From Zygosaccharomyces rouxii (Eukaryota; Ascomycota; Saccharomycetes; Saccharomycetales; Saccharomycetaceae): 64,000 nucleotides of DNA. This document shows, piece by piece, positions 28,134-40,385 of the stretch. The position numbers were made by a program, and so were the translations under genes. Under the pieces are notes generated by a model, which had not been told where the DNA came from, searched no databases, and saw nothing but the letters and a program-made list of their open reading frames with translations. Position 1 is the first letter of the stretch; each line of letters begins with the position of its first letter. The stretch is taken from positions 124,001-188,000 of the forward strand of contig NC_012990.1 in NCBI RefSeq assembly GCF_000026365.1. Direction: 5' to 3'.

Positions 28134-30248
28134 ATGAATCATCCCGAAATTCCTACATATACCCCTGGTACTGTATTATCTGTCGGAACTCATCATGCAA
28201 AGATTTTGAAGTATATTGCAAGTGGTGGGTTTGCTCAAGTTTATTCAGCCGAGATGTTTCCTGCTGATACGCCCACTGGAACCAATAAAGTATGTTTGAA
28301 AAGAGTTATAATTCCTGAGAAGGCTGGATTAAATGCTCTGAGAGCAGAAGTCAACGCTATGAAACTTTTGAAGGGTAGTAAGCATGTGGTTTGTTATATC
28401 GATTCGCATGCTGCAAGATCTCTCTTACAAAATGGTACTTACGAAGTGTTTTTATTAATGGAATTTTGTACTGCAGGTGGATTGATAGATTTTATGAATA
28501 CTAGGTTACAAAACAGATTGAAGGAATATGAAATTCTGAACATTATGAGCCAGGTGACTCAAGGTATTGCCGCTATGCATGCTTTACAACCCCCACTGAT
28601 ACACCGTGATATAAAGATTGAAAATGTTCTGATTTCCGCTGATGGTGAATACAAAGTTTGCGATTTTGGATCTGTAAGTGGTCCTATTCGTCCACCAAGA
28701 AACCCTCAAGAATTTGCCTTTGTGCAACATGATATTCTAAAGAACACTACAGCTCAATACAGATCTCCGGAAATGATCGATCTCTATCGTTGTCAAGCAA
28801 TTGATGAAAAATCAGATATTTGGGCCCTAGGGATTTTCCTCTACAAACTCTGTTATTATACCACACCTTTTGAAAAAGGTGGTGATCAAGCCATTTTGCA
28901 CTCAAGATATCAATTCTTGGCTCATCCCATTTACAGTGACCGTCTAAAAAATTTGATCAGTTGGATGTTATCCCAACAACCCATGCAGAGACCTAATATC
29001 TGTCAAGTTCTGGAAGAGGTGTCTAGGATGCAGGGAGTCAGTAGCCCCATGAGAAATTTTTATCTATTGAGAGCCATGCAACATACGAATACGAGTACTT
29101 CTTTCATTACTCCACCTGTATCTATGGTGAATACCAATACCTTTATGGCTCCTCCTGCACAAGTGGCTCCTTTAACGCCAGCACAGTCCTTGGGTGCTAA
29201 TGGTATGCCCGTAGGGGTGACTCCTCAACCTATGCCCATCATGGCAAAAACAAGATCTGGTATCAGTACTGGTGGTAATATTTTCCCAGGTGCAGCAAAT
29301 CCAATGGTGGTACCTACTCAGCTGGGACCTGCTCAAGTGGCGGGACCTGTACCAATGGGTAGCCAAGATATGTCCTCTGGCATACTGCCGCCTTTTAACA
29401 GAGCTAGCACATTGCCAACGGATGGTTTCTCTACTGGTCCAGGGAAGGATGGTGGTGTAATCACAAGTGCAGTCAATACTGGCCCAGAGACAATAAAAGA
29501 TAGGCCATTTAACTACGTGGATTCTGAAACTCAAACATCTGATGCGGGATCTATAACAACTTCAAAGCCTTACTTACATCCATCAGCGGTTTCTTCTACT
29601 CGTTCGTTGCCAGCACAAAATGCAGACCATGATTCAAGACCCAGATCTTCCAGTCTGGATTTCAAGAGTGCTGCTCGCAAGAAACCGGCTGATGAGGAAA
29701 TCCTAGAGAACTTGATTGCCTTGTCTAACAGACGCGATGATCCTAACAAGCGTAATAGTTTCAATTCTTTCAATTCTTCGCCAATAGGACAAAGAAGTCC
29801 AACTGGGGGTGCAAACGTTCCAACTACGCCCGATTCTCTAGCAAGGATTAAGAGCAACCCAGATACAAAGGAGTCTATCCAGAAAAAGGTTCAATCATTA
29901 CTCAAAGCAGCAGAGGATTCGCCAAAGAACAAAAGTACTTCCGAAATTGTTAATATAAGAACGACAACATCATCATTTTCAGAGAATGGTCTCAGGAAGA
30001 CTACTTCCAACGTGGAGAATGGCAAGTCAACCACCAGGAGCATCAAGACTCCATCCTCAGTTAATGGAAAATCGGAATCTAAATCCAAACCACCTCCACC
30101 TCCACCTAAACCTGAGCATTTGAGACCTAAAAAACCTCCTAAACCAGCCTTCCTTTCAGGTAAAAGGAAAGAGCCCGAAGTTTTGCTAAATGAAGTTAAG
30201 GATGCAGTAATGGATTCGAATGTTGACACAATAGAAACCGATGTTTAG
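28134..30248 (+). CDS. ARK1/PRK1: Actin-patch Ser/Thr kinase of the Ark1/Prk1 family
   Basis: Numb-associated-kinase family enzyme that phosphorylates Pan1, Sla1 and Ent1/2 to disassemble endocytic coats. The 704 residues correspond to the ancestor of ARK1 (YNL020C) and PRK1 (YIL095W). The kinase domain spans about 20-300, with glycine loop IASGGFAQVY, catalytic HRDIKIENV, DFGS and the activation segment AQYRSPEM. The long tail contains Pro/Met/Ala-rich sequence and ends in PPPPPPKPEHLRPKKPPKP, a typical Abp1 SH3-binding site. LYS12 and HDA1 neighbours support both YIL095W/YIL094C and YNL020C/YNL021W synteny. Confidence 0.94.
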   Translation: MNHPEIPTYTPGTVLSVGTHHAKILKYIASGGFAQVYSAEMFPADTPTGTNKVCLKRVIIPEKAGLNALRAEVNAMKLLKGSKHVVCYIDSHAARSLLQNGTYEVFLLMEFCTAGGLIDFMNTRLQNRLKEYEILNIMSQVTQGIAAMHALQPPLIHRDIKIENVLISADGEYKVCDFGSVSGPIRPPRNPQEFAFVQHDILKNTTAQYRSPEMIDLYRCQAIDEKSDIWALGIFLYKLCYYTTPFEKGGDQAILHSRYQFLAHPIYSDRLKNLISWMLSQQPMQRPNICQVLEEVSRMQGVSSPMRNFYLLRAMQHTNTSTSFITPPVSMVNTNTFMAPPAQVAPLTPAQSLGANGMPVGVTPQPMPIMAKTRSGISTGGNIFPGAANPMVVPTQLGPAQVAGPVPMGSQDMSSGILPPFNRASTLPTDGFSTGPGKDGGVITSAVNTGPETIKDRPFNYVDSETQTSDAGSITTSKPYLHPSAVSSTRSLPAQNADHDSRPRSSSLDFKSAARKKPADEEILENLIALSNRRDDPNKRNSFNSFNSSPIGQRSPTGGANVPTTPDSLARIKSNPDTKESIQKKVQSLLKAAEDSPKNKSTSEIVNIRTTTSSFSENGLRKTTSNVENGKSTTRSIKTPSSVNGKSESKSKPPPPPPKPEHLRPKKPPKPAFLSGKRKEPEVLLNEVKDAVMDSNVDTIETDV

Positions 30249-30506
30249 AAAAAGATTTCAGGTGCTTTATAACTTTAGCTGTTTGAAATAGACATTCGAA
30301 TCGTGACAAGACTAATCATTATAGGATTTTCTTGTGATCTATTCAATCTTGTAGCATAAACTTCATAGAAACTATCAAAAACTTTCAAGGTACTTCTGTA
30401 CTATTAGCATTATTTTTATTACAATCATTACTACATGTACGATTAAGCGTGAAAATGCTCATTTTTTTAAACTTTTTGGCATTAACATCTTTTTTTTTTT
30501 TTTCTT

Positions 30507-32630
30507 CTATTCACTGTCACTCCATTCTTCAAATGAATCCAGAATAAAATCCGTTGCTTCATCAAACCTTTCCTCCATATTATTGTTTATACCATCACTC
30601 TCACACCTTAAAACTCTACCAAATTTCCTTCTTGGTTTTTTATTCTCGTTATCAACCCAACAAGGATTATTTCTATCCGAAAAGACTAGTGAGTTCTTGA
30701 AATACCAATCTCCTAGCGATTCATCAACAAGTGGTACCAAAGGTTTTAGCTGTTTCCTTCCAACGAAGTTTATGACGGCCTTAACCACTGATCTGGTATC
30801 TCTATGGCCCAATAAATGTACGATACCAGAATAAGCATCACCAACACCTACAAATGCTACTTTCGATAAGGACGGGAAATATTTCACGAAATTATCCCAT
30901 AAGTAAATTAATACCTCTTGAGAAGTTATCATAGCTGAATAATTGTCCTGTTCGAAAAGTGATTGAGGAATGTTCACATCTATCACACCGTATTTGCGTG
31001 CCAGCGACCATTTAATGAAATCTAGTGGAGAGTCCACGGTGATGGACGTAGAAGGATCTATCATACCAGTTATTACGTCTCTTTTGGCCCAAATCTCGGG
31101 CGTATCATGCACAAAGATTATAACCGTTGATTCCTGGAAGACGTCGGGAGAGCACAAGACTGTATCTTCGGGGAGTTCTAGCTTAGGCACAGGTAAGGTG
31201 ACAAAACCGTATTCTTTTTCTAATTGATGGAATTGTTCTTGACGTATAGCCTTTTGTAAAGGGAAATTTTTGGTTATTAACGATTCTGTGACTGGCTCCT
31301 TAAAATTACAACCTGAATTGCCAAGTCTTCTGAAACATTTCCAATATTTGGATTGGACATGTATTACTTTATCTATCATTTCAATGGCCTCCAACTTAGG
31401 ATTCTTAGAAGGATCAGGCAATTCCTCTGGTGGTTCGCCTATCAATATCTTAGCCACACTCAAAGCACTGGTTGCTATAGCATCCAAGTTGTAACCACCT
31501 TCCAGGGCCACGCATAGGTTGCCTCTGGCCAATGATTTGAGCATATGCGTCATGTGGCCATAACAGCTAGGACTCACGTGGCATTGACCAATTGTGTCCC
31601 CATCAGCGGCATCAAACCCTGAAGATATTATCACCAGATCTGGTCTGTATTCACGAGCCATAGGCATAACAATTTGTTCAAAAGCTAACATGTACTCAGC
31701 ATCACCTACACCCCCCACAGGCCATGTAATGTTACAATTAAATCCTTCACCTTTACCCTCTCCAGTTTGATCATACTGACCATGAATGGTGCCTGGATAA
31801 TATTTGCCTAATTCAAATCTATGCAATGAGATATAAAGCACTCTGTCGTCGTTGTAAAATGCCTTTTGTGTACCATTACCATGATGTATATCCCAATCCA
31901 AAATAAGAATTCTTCTTACGCTCTCTGGGTAGTTTTTTAAAATGTTTTGAGCTGCTACTGCAACGTTACTGAAAAGACAAAATCCACCAGCCATTTCAGG
32001 TTCTGCATGATGACCTGGTGGTCTAATAACGGCTAAAGCGTTTTTCACTCGTCCTTCCACGACTGCCTTACAAGCTTCAATAGCACCACCGCAGGGCAAT
32101 TTAGCTGCAGAATAAGAATCACTATTGAAATAAACGGAATCACCAGTCTCTGTCTCCTTCAAAAGTTCTTCACGATTCATCTGCGAGGTTTTCTCAATAA
32201 ATTCTAGATGTTCTTTAGTATGCACCTGTAATAACTCCTCCACAGTAGCTTCCCTAACTGGTATCTTAAGCATTAATTCGCCAATATCATCTTCACCACT
32301 TAGTGTAGGATCATTAATCAACCCATTTTCCGCAAGAATTTTATAGATACGATAAATTCTCCTTGGATCTTCAGGATGTGGGTCAATATACTCAAAATAA
32401 GATGTAAAAATTTTGGCGTGATACCTCATTCTCACATCATAACATAAACCAGTCTTTAATGGAGTGTAGTGAATCTTGGGCTCACAGGCGGGAACAATGA
32501 TTTGACGCTTCTGTCTACCATTGCTTACACTTGCCACATTAGGTTTCTTTTCAACTGGACCATTTGGGCTCTCTTCTAGCTTGCGTTTAGAGCCCTCATC
32601 CTCTTGCTTGACTGGATTATCAGTATTCAT
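30507..32630 (-). CDS. HDA1: Class II histone deacetylase Hda1
   Basis: Catalytic subunit of the Hda1-Hda2-Hda3 complex that deacetylates H3 and H2B for repression. The 707 residues match S. cerevisiae (706). The deacetylase domain is at about 65-390, with RPPGHHAEP, the zinc-binding DWDIHHGNGTQ and SSGFDAADGD motifs, and GGYNLDA. The C-terminal Arb2-like domain, about 440-690, includes VIIFVHDTPEIWAKRD. The N-terminal 40 residues are charged and include a basic KRKLEES. Order with RCM1 matches YNL021W/YNL022C. Confidence 0.96.
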   Translation of the reverse strand: MNTDNPVKQEDEGSKRKLEESPNGPVEKKPNVASVSNGRQKRQIIVPACEPKIHYTPLKTGLCYDVRMRYHAKIFTSYFEYIDPHPEDPRRIYRIYKILAENGLINDPTLSGEDDIGELMLKIPVREATVEELLQVHTKEHLEFIEKTSQMNREELLKETETGDSVYFNSDSYSAAKLPCGGAIEACKAVVEGRVKNALAVIRPPGHHAEPEMAGGFCLFSNVAVAAQNILKNYPESVRRILILDWDIHHGNGTQKAFYNDDRVLYISLHRFELGKYYPGTIHGQYDQTGEGKGEGFNCNITWPVGGVGDAEYMLAFEQIVMPMAREYRPDLVIISSGFDAADGDTIGQCHVSPSCYGHMTHMLKSLARGNLCVALEGGYNLDAIATSALSVAKILIGEPPEELPDPSKNPKLEAIEMIDKVIHVQSKYWKCFRRLGNSGCNFKEPVTESLITKNFPLQKAIRQEQFHQLEKEYGFVTLPVPKLELPEDTVLCSPDVFQESTVIIFVHDTPEIWAKRDVITGMIDPSTSITVDSPLDFIKWSLARKYGVIDVNIPQSLFEQDNYSAMITSQEVLIYLWDNFVKYFPSLSKVAFVGVGDAYSGIVHLLGHRDTRSVVKAVINFVGRKQLKPLVPLVDESLGDWYFKNSLVFSDRNNPCWVDNENKKPRRKFGRVLRCESDGINNNMEERFDEATDFILDSFEEWSDSE

Positions 32631-32966
32631 GAGTATTAATTCTTTGTTGTGTGAGTTCTATCAATTTATGGAAACGTAACTCAGTTAAATTCAAGCTGCC
32701 GATAGAAACCTATTCAAACCTATGAGAATTCCGAGATTTCCCACTACAAACAGACCTTCCTGCAGTACCTGTATAGATCTATTTGACTACCAAGCTGCTC
32801 GAAGTACTTCACTAGTATTGGTGAAACTTTATCTGAAAAGTCCGTGGTAACGAGAAAAAAAAAATTCAATAGTGGAAAAAATCGATGAGCTCGATTCAAA
32901 AACGTAAATAAGAAGTAAGAAGGCACGTTAGATCGTAACTTGGGCTCTTTCATCCAATTCACCGTG
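32631..32966. other. Divergent HDA1/RCM1 promoter
   Basis: 336 bp with an A9 tract and a PAC-like element TCGATGAGCT (32882-32891) 75 bp upstream of RCM1. No gene seen. Confidence 0.5.
32882..32891 (+). promoter_or_regulatory. PAC-like element upstream of RCM1
   Basis: TCGATGAGCT matches PAC GCGATGAGCT at nine of ten bases. RCM1 is an rRNA methyltransferase, so a ribosome-biogenesis motif is expected. Confidence 0.55.
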
Positions 32967-34364
32967 ATGGATTTCTACAGGGACTCTACGTGGATTCTAG
33001 AATACTTGGAAGCCGAGGAGAAGAAGGGCAAGTTGTCAGGTTCATTGCAGAGCAATGTGCTGAAGACTTGTACTAAGTACAAGGTTAAGAATAATCCTAA
33101 GCACATCTATGCAGTGGTAGCATCTTGTTGGAAGTACAGAATGTATCTGGAAAGGATAATGCATAAATCTGGGATCCTGAAGACTATTCCACAGAAGAAG
33201 GGCAAACCAGCATTCTCGAGGTTAACGATAATGTTATTGTGTCATGACCTTTTGATATCGAAGCAAAAGAGGATTCAGATGGGAAAGCATCCTATAAAGG
33301 ACTACGTGTTGAAATATAAGACAAGGTTACATGCTGAGTTGGTCAAATTGAAAGTAAAGTTAAAGGTTAAAGAGTTATCGGAGTTGGTGGATCAAGATGA
33401 TGGAGATGATGCGACGCCGGTAAGATGGATTAGAATCAATCCATTGAAGTGTGACATTCCTGTGGTTGTCGAACAGCTGAACAAGAAGTTTCCACATCGT
33501 GTTGATCATTGGGATCAATTGTCTCCAGGATCCATATACTACGACGAATACGTACCGAATCTATTTGGTATTCATCCAAGTGAAAAGATCACTTCCCATG
33601 ATCTGTATAAGCAGGGCAAGGTTATAATTCAAGATCGTGCATCCTGTCTTCCAGCTCATATTTTGAATCCTGGTAAGGAAGATGTGGTCATGGATGCATG
33701 TGCCGCTCCTGGTAACAAGACCACGCATCTAGCGGCTCACATTATAAGTGCTGCAGGCGACTCAAATGGTGGACAAGCACAAATCCATGCATTCGAAAAA
33801 GAACCCGCAAGAGCTAAGGTTTTACAAAAAATGACTTCACAAGCCGGTTGTGGATCTCTTGTCAAGATTCATGTGGGTGATTTTACCCGATTGGCGGTAC
33901 CAGACCAATTTGAAGATGTTACTGCTGCTCTTGTCGATCCCAGTTGTTCAGGAAGCGGTATCTTTGGACGTAAATCCTTGGAGTCTTCGAATGATTCACA
34001 AGATCAAAAGTTACAAGATCGTCTAAGCAAGCTTTCATCATTCCAGTTCCAAGTGGTTAAGCACGCAATGAGTATGCCTAATGCAAGGAAAATTGTCTAT
34101 AGCACTTGTTCAGTGCATGCAGAAGAAAACGAAAGAGTTGTAATAGATTTGCTACTGGACAGTAAAGTTAAGGAATGGGGGTGGCAGCTATCACCAAGAT
34201 CTGAAGTTGTGCCCACCTGGCCACGTAGAGGCATAGCAGAAGAATTCGAGGAGGTATTCAGAGATGATAAACCAAAATGCCAACTTTTGGCAGAAAGTTG
34301 TATTAGGGCTTTACCTCGAGAAGACGGAGGTATCGGATTCTTTGCCGTATGCTTTCAAAGGTAA
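32967..34364 (+). CDS. RCM1: 25S rRNA m5C methyltransferase Rcm1
   Basis: NSUN5-like enzyme that methylates C2278 of 25S rRNA in S. cerevisiae. I chose ATG 32967 ([21 protein letters not shown]); the frame extends upstream only through TTG. The protein has 465 residues (490 in S. cerevisiae). The SAM-binding motif is [12 protein letters not shown], the catalytic-loop motif [11 protein letters not shown], and [11 protein letters not shown] carries the second cysteine. The C-terminus [12 protein letters not shown] is typical of the family. Divergent from HDA1 and convergent with LYS12. Confidence 0.94.
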   Translation: MDFYRDSTWILEYLEAEEKKGKLSGSLQSNVLKTCTKYKVKNNPKHIYAVVASCWKYRMYLERIMHKSGILKTIPQKKGKPAFSRLTIMLLCHDLLISKQKRIQMGKHPIKDYVLKYKTRLHAELVKLKVKLKVKELSELVDQDDGDDATPVRWIRINPLKCDIPVVVEQLNKKFPHRVDHWDQLSPGSIYYDEYVPNLFGIHPSEKITSHDLYKQGKVIIQDRASCLPAHILNPGKEDVVMDACAAPGNKTTHLAAHIISAAGDSNGGQAQIHAFEKEPARAKVLQKMTSQAGCGSLVKIHVGDFTRLAVPDQFEDVTAALVDPSCSGSGIFGRKSLESSNDSQDQKLQDRLSKLSSFQFQVVKHAMSMPNARKIVYSTCSVHAEENERVVIDLLLDSKVKEWGWQLSPRSEVVPTWPRRGIAEEFEEVFRDDKPKCQLLAESCIRALPREDGGIGFFAVCFQR

Positions 34365-34402
34365 GTTCATCTAGTGTAGATTTGTTGTGTTTACGTAACG
34401 AT

Positions 34403-35539
<1,137 letters not shown>

Positions 35540-35748
35540 TTAAATTTAATCGATCATGAAGACTGCTTTCAAATTAATCATGGTCCCTTTTATACAATCA
35601 GTTGACTGGCACCCATTAGAGATGAGCCGGAATTTTTTTTCAAAAATGGTGCTTGGGCTTTTTCAAAAATTCCGTCGATTCGCTTTAATAGAAAGCCCAT
35701 CTAATCATACCTCGTCTGAATCTGAATCTGTGTAAATCTAATAATGGC

Positions 35749-38610
35749 ATGAGTGGGTTTGAAAGATCTGAAGCTGAAATTGGTATGGCCGCTCAAGAAT
35801 ATGATGGTAAGGATGCACCACAGGTTGTAGATAATTCCCTTATCTTGGAGTTTTCCGACGATAGCGATGAGACCACAGATGAGGAGACCACAGATGAGGA
35901 CGAAGATGATAGGATGATGTACTATGAGAGGGCCGTTAAAGAAATTGCTCGAGGGGATACATATGTTTGTATGATCTGTACTGTTGAGATGGATTACACC
36001 TGTAAGATGTTTGCATGTTCCAAATGCTACCGAGTATTTGACTATGACTGTATTCGGGAATGGGCCCTTAAGTCAACTGGCAGGACTATGGATAAGACTT
36101 GGAAATGTCCTAATTGTCTCGATGAGAGCAACAAAGTTCCTAGGAAAAGTAGACCTACGTGTTGGTGTGGTAAAGTGGTAAATCCAGATCCGAATCCGTT
36201 GGATCCGAATTCATGTGGACAGACTTGTGATGCTCCTATATGTGAGCATGGATGTTCTAAAGTTTGCCATCTAGGGCCTCATCCAGAGTGTACTAGAATA
36301 ATTAGTATAAAGTGTAAATGTGGGAGGCATACAAGAGATGTCAGATGCTCTGAAGTTGGTAGTGGTAGAAATCAACAGTTCACATGTGAAGAAAGTTGTG
36401 GACTATTGCTACCATGTGGGGTTCACAAATGTTCTAAAAAATGTCATTCAGGTTTATGTGGTGGGTGTAATGAAACTTTGCATTCGAAGCCCGATAAGGG
36501 CGCTGTCATTAAATGTTACTGTGGATTACATGAAAGTCCATCCATTAGATGTGGTGATGTTCGAGTAGCAGATAGAGATTCTGTTGATGATCAGGGCAAT
36601 GGTTGGATAGGTGTGTTTAGGTGTAAAGATGTGAGAGTCGTTGAATATGCATGTGGTCAGCATTCTTTTGTGGAAAGTTGTAAACCGGCACCTTCTTTGC
36701 CTAAGCAAATAGGGTGTCCGTTTTCACCTAACGTATTGAGAAGCTGTCCCTGTGGTAGAACCCCTCTTAACAAGTTGGGCCAAGCGAGGGTTAAGTGCAC
36801 TGATCACATACCAACCTGTGAATCCAAGTGTGGTAAAAAGCTAGCATGTGGGAAACATACTTGTCCTTACAAATGCCACGAAGGAGATTGTATGGATCCC
36901 TGTGTACAATTTGAGAAAACCAACTGTCTGTGTGAAGCGAGGAGTTTCCTGGTTCCCTGCCAATTTCGTGAGGATCCACGCTGTAACACTAAATGTGAAT
37001 CTCTGATGTCTTGCCGCCGTCACAGGTGTACGGAAAAATGTTGCTCGGGGAAACCTGGCGCTGAAAGACGTAAGAAGACCCCATTTACATCTAGAGAGCT
37101 GTTAGATGAATCTCTAGTGGAAGCTGAACACGTTTGTTTGAAAAGTTGTAATTTGACGCTGACGTGTGGCAGACATAAGTGCCAAAGAAAATGTCATCCC
37201 GGCAGATGTCCACCCTGCCTTGAGAGTGATCCTAACGACCTGGTCTGTCCTTGTGGCAAGACTGTTGTAGAGGCCCCTGTTAGATGTGGTACTAAGTTAC
37301 CGCCATGCCCTTACTCTTGCATTAGCGTTGTCAGAGATGGATACCCATGTGGACATACACCTATGCCGCATCTATGTCATCCGCCGGAGGAAAAGTGCCC
37401 TCCATGCACTGCTAACGTGAAGAAGCCTTGTAAATGTGGTAAGAAAAGTGACGTGAGAACACTATGCTTCCAACAAGATGTTTCCTGTGGACAGATCTGC
37501 AATAAACCATTGGGCAGCTGTCGTCATACTTGTCAAAAGAAGTGTCATGATGGTGGCTGTCAAGTCAAGTGTAGGCAAATTTGCGGCAAGAAAAGAGTTA
37601 ATTGTGATCACAAATGTCCAAAACCTTGTCATGGCGGTGAACCTTGTCCTGATTTTCCTTGTCCCTTCTCGGTGGTAATTAAATGTGCCTGTGGGAGGAA
37701 AGAATCCACTGAACCTTGTGGCACTAATTCTCAAACATTGAGTGCATCTGTTACCAGAGAACTGTCCTGTGATGAAGAGTGTGAAAGAGTTAAAAGATGC
37801 GCACAATTGAAAGACGCCTTAGGCCTAAAAGAAAACGGTGATTCAAGCGTGGAAAACACTGTGTCCAATGCATTAGTAGCATCCAATTTTGAAGAATTGG
37901 GGTTACCTTTTAGAGAGACCGTACTAGCTATTTATTCCAGACAACAAAGATACTGTGATAACATTGAATCGGTCCTCAACAATTTTATTGATGACGAAAA
38001 GAAATCAAGTTTGCATTTTAAACCTATGAAACCTGCACAACGCCATTTCGTACATGAGTTGGCCAAAGCATACAAGCTTTATTCTGAGTCTCAAGATCCT
38101 GAACCTAAGAGGTCTGTTTATGTCAAAAAAGAATTGAACGGGGAGAGCAACAAACCTTCCATTACCCTTCAAGAGGCATTACCTATTTATCAAGCATTCA
38201 AACAACGTGAGAAGGAAACGAAGATCCGTCGTTATGAGATGCAAAACGTGACTAATTTGGTTAATTTCGTTCCAAAGTTTGAACCTACAGTAGAATTGGC
38301 AAAATATAACGGATTCTTGATTCGCAATTTAACCGATGGAACCAATGGAGAAGATTTACAGAGAATTTATGGGGAGCATCTCAAACCTACCCTGGTTAGA
38401 AACCCTGTTTACAAGGCTTTACCTGATAGAAATATTGCATTAATTTTTCCTGAATCTTATTCAGATGTTACGGTGAATACCGAATGTGACATGGAAAGAC
38501 TGGTTGGTCATTTTGATTTTATCTGTAAGGAAATGTTTATCGGTGATGGTGTTGAATTGTGTCAGGTGGGTGAATACCTTCAACCTGAAGCTCCTACAGA
38601 GTCCAGCTAG
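35749..38610 (+). CDS. FAP1: NF-X1-type zinc-finger protein Fap1
   Basis: Homologue of human NFX1; Fap1 binds Fpr1 and competes with rapamycin, and is a likely E3 ligase. The 953 residues match the family (965). After an acidic start there is a RING-like domain near 74-125 (CMICTVEMDYTCKMFACSKCYRVFDYDC), then about eight NF-X1 zinc fingers (CGxHxCxxxCHxGxC, about 140-660) and an R3H-like basic domain near 760-800 (RHFVHELAKAYKLYSESQ). An ATG at 35744 begins ATG-GCA-TGA and overlaps the start out of frame, so a second in-frame ATG at 35785 may also be used. Syntenic with YNL023C. Confidence 0.93.
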   Translation: MSGFERSEAEIGMAAQEYDGKDAPQVVDNSLILEFSDDSDETTDEETTDEDEDDRMMYYERAVKEIARGDTYVCMICTVEMDYTCKMFACSKCYRVFDYDCIREWALKSTGRTMDKTWKCPNCLDESNKVPRKSRPTCWCGKVVNPDPNPLDPNSCGQTCDAPICEHGCSKVCHLGPHPECTRIISIKCKCGRHTRDVRCSEVGSGRNQQFTCEESCGLLLPCGVHKCSKKCHSGLCGGCNETLHSKPDKGAVIKCYCGLHESPSIRCGDVRVADRDSVDDQGNGWIGVFRCKDVRVVEYACGQHSFVESCKPAPSLPKQIGCPFSPNVLRSCPCGRTPLNKLGQARVKCTDHIPTCESKCGKKLACGKHTCPYKCHEGDCMDPCVQFEKTNCLCEARSFLVPCQFREDPRCNTKCESLMSCRRHRCTEKCCSGKPGAERRKKTPFTSRELLDESLVEAEHVCLKSCNLTLTCGRHKCQRKCHPGRCPPCLESDPNDLVCPCGKTVVEAPVRCGTKLPPCPYSCISVVRDGYPCGHTPMPHLCHPPEEKCPPCTANVKKPCKCGKKSDVRTLCFQQDVSCGQICNKPLGSCRHTCQKKCHDGGCQVKCRQICGKKRVNCDHKCPKPCHGGEPCPDFPCPFSVVIKCACGRKESTEPCGTNSQTLSASVTRELSCDEECERVKRCAQLKDALGLKENGDSSVENTVSNALVASNFEELGLPFRETVLAIYSRQQRYCDNIESVLNNFIDDEKKSSLHFKPMKPAQRHFVHELAKAYKLYSESQDPEPKRSVYVKKELNGESNKPSITLQEALPIYQAFKQREKETKIRRYEMQNVTNLVNFVPKFEPTVELAKYNGFLIRNLTDGTNGEDLQRIYGEHLKPTLVRNPVYKALPDRNIALIFPESYSDVTVNTECDMERLVGHFDFICKEMFIGDGVELCQVGEYLQPEAPTESS

Positions 38611-38741
38611 CTAACAAAGTTGTAATATTCCAAGTTGAGCAATTGATCCTAGTCAAGAAAAACTGTATACTAATGTAATCTTTTAATGCTACTATTTACA
38701 ATTGCAAACGTTCTCTATTTACAATACGTCGTATTTCCCAT

Positions 38742-39533
38742 TCACAGATGTAATTCCTCGGTCTCTTGGCCATCCTCATCGGATTTATTTGGCTCTCCTT
38801 CTTGTTTCTCTTGTCCCCAAGATTCTGCAGGGCTAGCACGTCTAGCGGCAAGCAATTCAGTCTCTTCGATAGCCTTTTGTTTCCACACGTCGATAACTCT
38901 TTGTTCTTGCTCCACACCGTAATCGATTGCCGATGAACTGAATACGGATCCAAACATTTCTGCTTCTTCTTGCGCTACTTGCTGCTCTATTTCCTCTTGC
39001 ATCCTCAGACGGTAAAATTCAAATCTAGTTCTATCATAGGCATCGATAATACCCAATTCAGGATCTTTTTGTAACAGATATATGGTTCTCTGCACAACGC
39101 TTTCACCATCCAATGGTTTACCCAATTGTGACATGTAGCTCCAATCGAAATTCTCATTGATTTCATTCTCCACAAGCATCTTGGGTCTTGAAAATTCCCA
39201 TGGATGCTGCTGGTAGAAAACTTCTCTCAATTGATCCTCTAAGAATTGTAATTTTGGTGCTTTGTACAACCTACTATCCATGGGCTTTCTATCAAAGGAG
39301 CTATTTCTTGTCTTATAAAAACCTTTACGATTAATACCTTCATCAAATTCTTTCCATTGGACTGTCTTTTTACCTGTAGAAGGATTAATAAACCTTGCTT
39401 CCCTAGTAAACTTAGTCGTTGGGGGAACTGAAGCTACCACTTGATACCATGCAGGAGTCTCCCTGAGCAGTCCAGATCTCAGATACGCAGAGGTACGCTC
39501 TAATACGTTAACAGCATTCGTCTGAAGCTTCAT
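38742..39533 (-). CDS. RSM25: Mitochondrial small-subunit ribosomal protein mS23 (Rsm25)
   Basis: Component of the mitochondrial 37S ribosomal subunit. The 263 residues match S. cerevisiae (264). Recognition comes from the opening [23 protein letters not shown] (shared nearly residue for residue), the central [15 protein letters not shown] and the Glu/Gln-rich [20 protein letters not shown] helix. There is no long presequence beyond the basic, hydrophobic N-terminus. Its position between LYS12/FAP1 and UTP25 matches YIL094C-YIL091C. Confidence 0.93.
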   Translation of the reverse strand: MKLQTNAVNVLERTSAYLRSGLLRETPAWYQVVASVPPTTKFTREARFINPSTGKKTVQWKEFDEGINRKGFYKTRNSSFDRKPMDSRLYKAPKLQFLEDQLREVFYQQHPWEFSRPKMLVENEINENFDWSYMSQLGKPLDGESVVQRTIYLLQKDPELGIIDAYDRTRFEFYRLRMQEEIEQQVAQEEAEMFGSVFSSSAIDYGVEQEQRVIDVWKQKAIEETELLAARRASPAESWGQEKQEGEPNKSDEDGQETEELHL

Positions 39534-40036
39534 TATGGGGTGCTTTGATCACTTCTCAGAGTTTTAACTATGTGATCTTGTCATTCATTAATGGTATAAA
39601 ATTTCAAATTTTTCGAATCTATCAAACTCATCTCGGATAGTTTAGTATGTGGTGAAAGGGTGTTAAAAGTGAATATTCCATAATATATGGTATAAGGACT
39701 TCCGTAAGGTTTTCTACAACCATATATTTGGAGTCTAGCGGTTTTAATTGACTGTTGTGGGCTTTTAAGCGCTCTCAAATCCTCATTTTAGCTATTCCTC
39801 AAACATTCTATGTAGCTTATGAAGTCCGTAGAAAATGAGATATCGATTAAAGGTTGGAAGTTCAGGCTGAATACAATACACTTGAAGTACGCTTTAAAGA
39901 CTAGTTAGACGCCATTGAAAACCCCTTCGAGTACGCTTAGGAGTGTCAGAAGCGTTTAGATTTAGTTCCATAAACGATTTCATCCTTTTCCTAGCGTGTT
40001 TTCCACCCTCCCTTCAATTGGTGATCATAAAGTCCA
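39534..40036. other. RSM25/KSH1 intergenic region
   Basis: 503 bp between divergent genes. I saw no RNA gene or conserved reading frame. The direct repeats GAGTACGCTT and AAGTACGCTTT around 39890-39945 are short. Confidence 0.45.
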
Positions 40037-40255
40037 ATGTCGGCACTTTTCAACTTTAAATCGCTATTGCAGGTGATCCTATTGCTACTTTGTTCCTGTA
40101 CCTACGTACATGCTCAATGGCCATCTCTACTCGATCGTTATAAGGGGCATGGTGTTTTAAGTGCCTTCTGGAAGATGGCTCGTGTAGGTGAAAGGGCAAG
40201 TCCTTATGTGAGTTTAGCATGTATTTTGATGGCTCTTAGCCAACTGAATAGCTGA
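40037..40255 (+). CDS. KSH1: Small secretory-pathway protein Ksh1
   Basis: A 72-residue essential membrane protein of the early secretory pathway (human TMEM167/kish family). The N-terminal hydrophobic segment is LLQVILLLLCSCTYVHAQW, followed by the conserved PSLLDRYKGHGVLSAFWKMARVGERASPYVSLACILMA, identical to S. cerevisiae at nearly every position. Length equals the family length (72). Position corresponds to YNL024C-A. Easily missed because of its size. Confidence 0.95.
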   Translation: MSALFNFKSLLQVILLLLCSCTYVHAQWPSLLDRYKGHGVLSAFWKMARVGERASPYVSLACILMALSQLNS

Positions 40256-40385
40256 ACATTTGATATCTATGTGTGTAGAATATTTCTATTTCTGTTAAGA
40301 GTTTGTAGAGGATTTAACGTTTTGAAAATATGGCGGAACATTTGAACATGCAAAATGTTAGTTATGTAAAAAAAAAAGTACTAAA

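Noticed and set aside
29172..30229. Antisense frames in the Ark1/Prk1 kinase tail
   Set aside because: They arise from biased codons in the Pro/Ser-rich tail of the sense gene.
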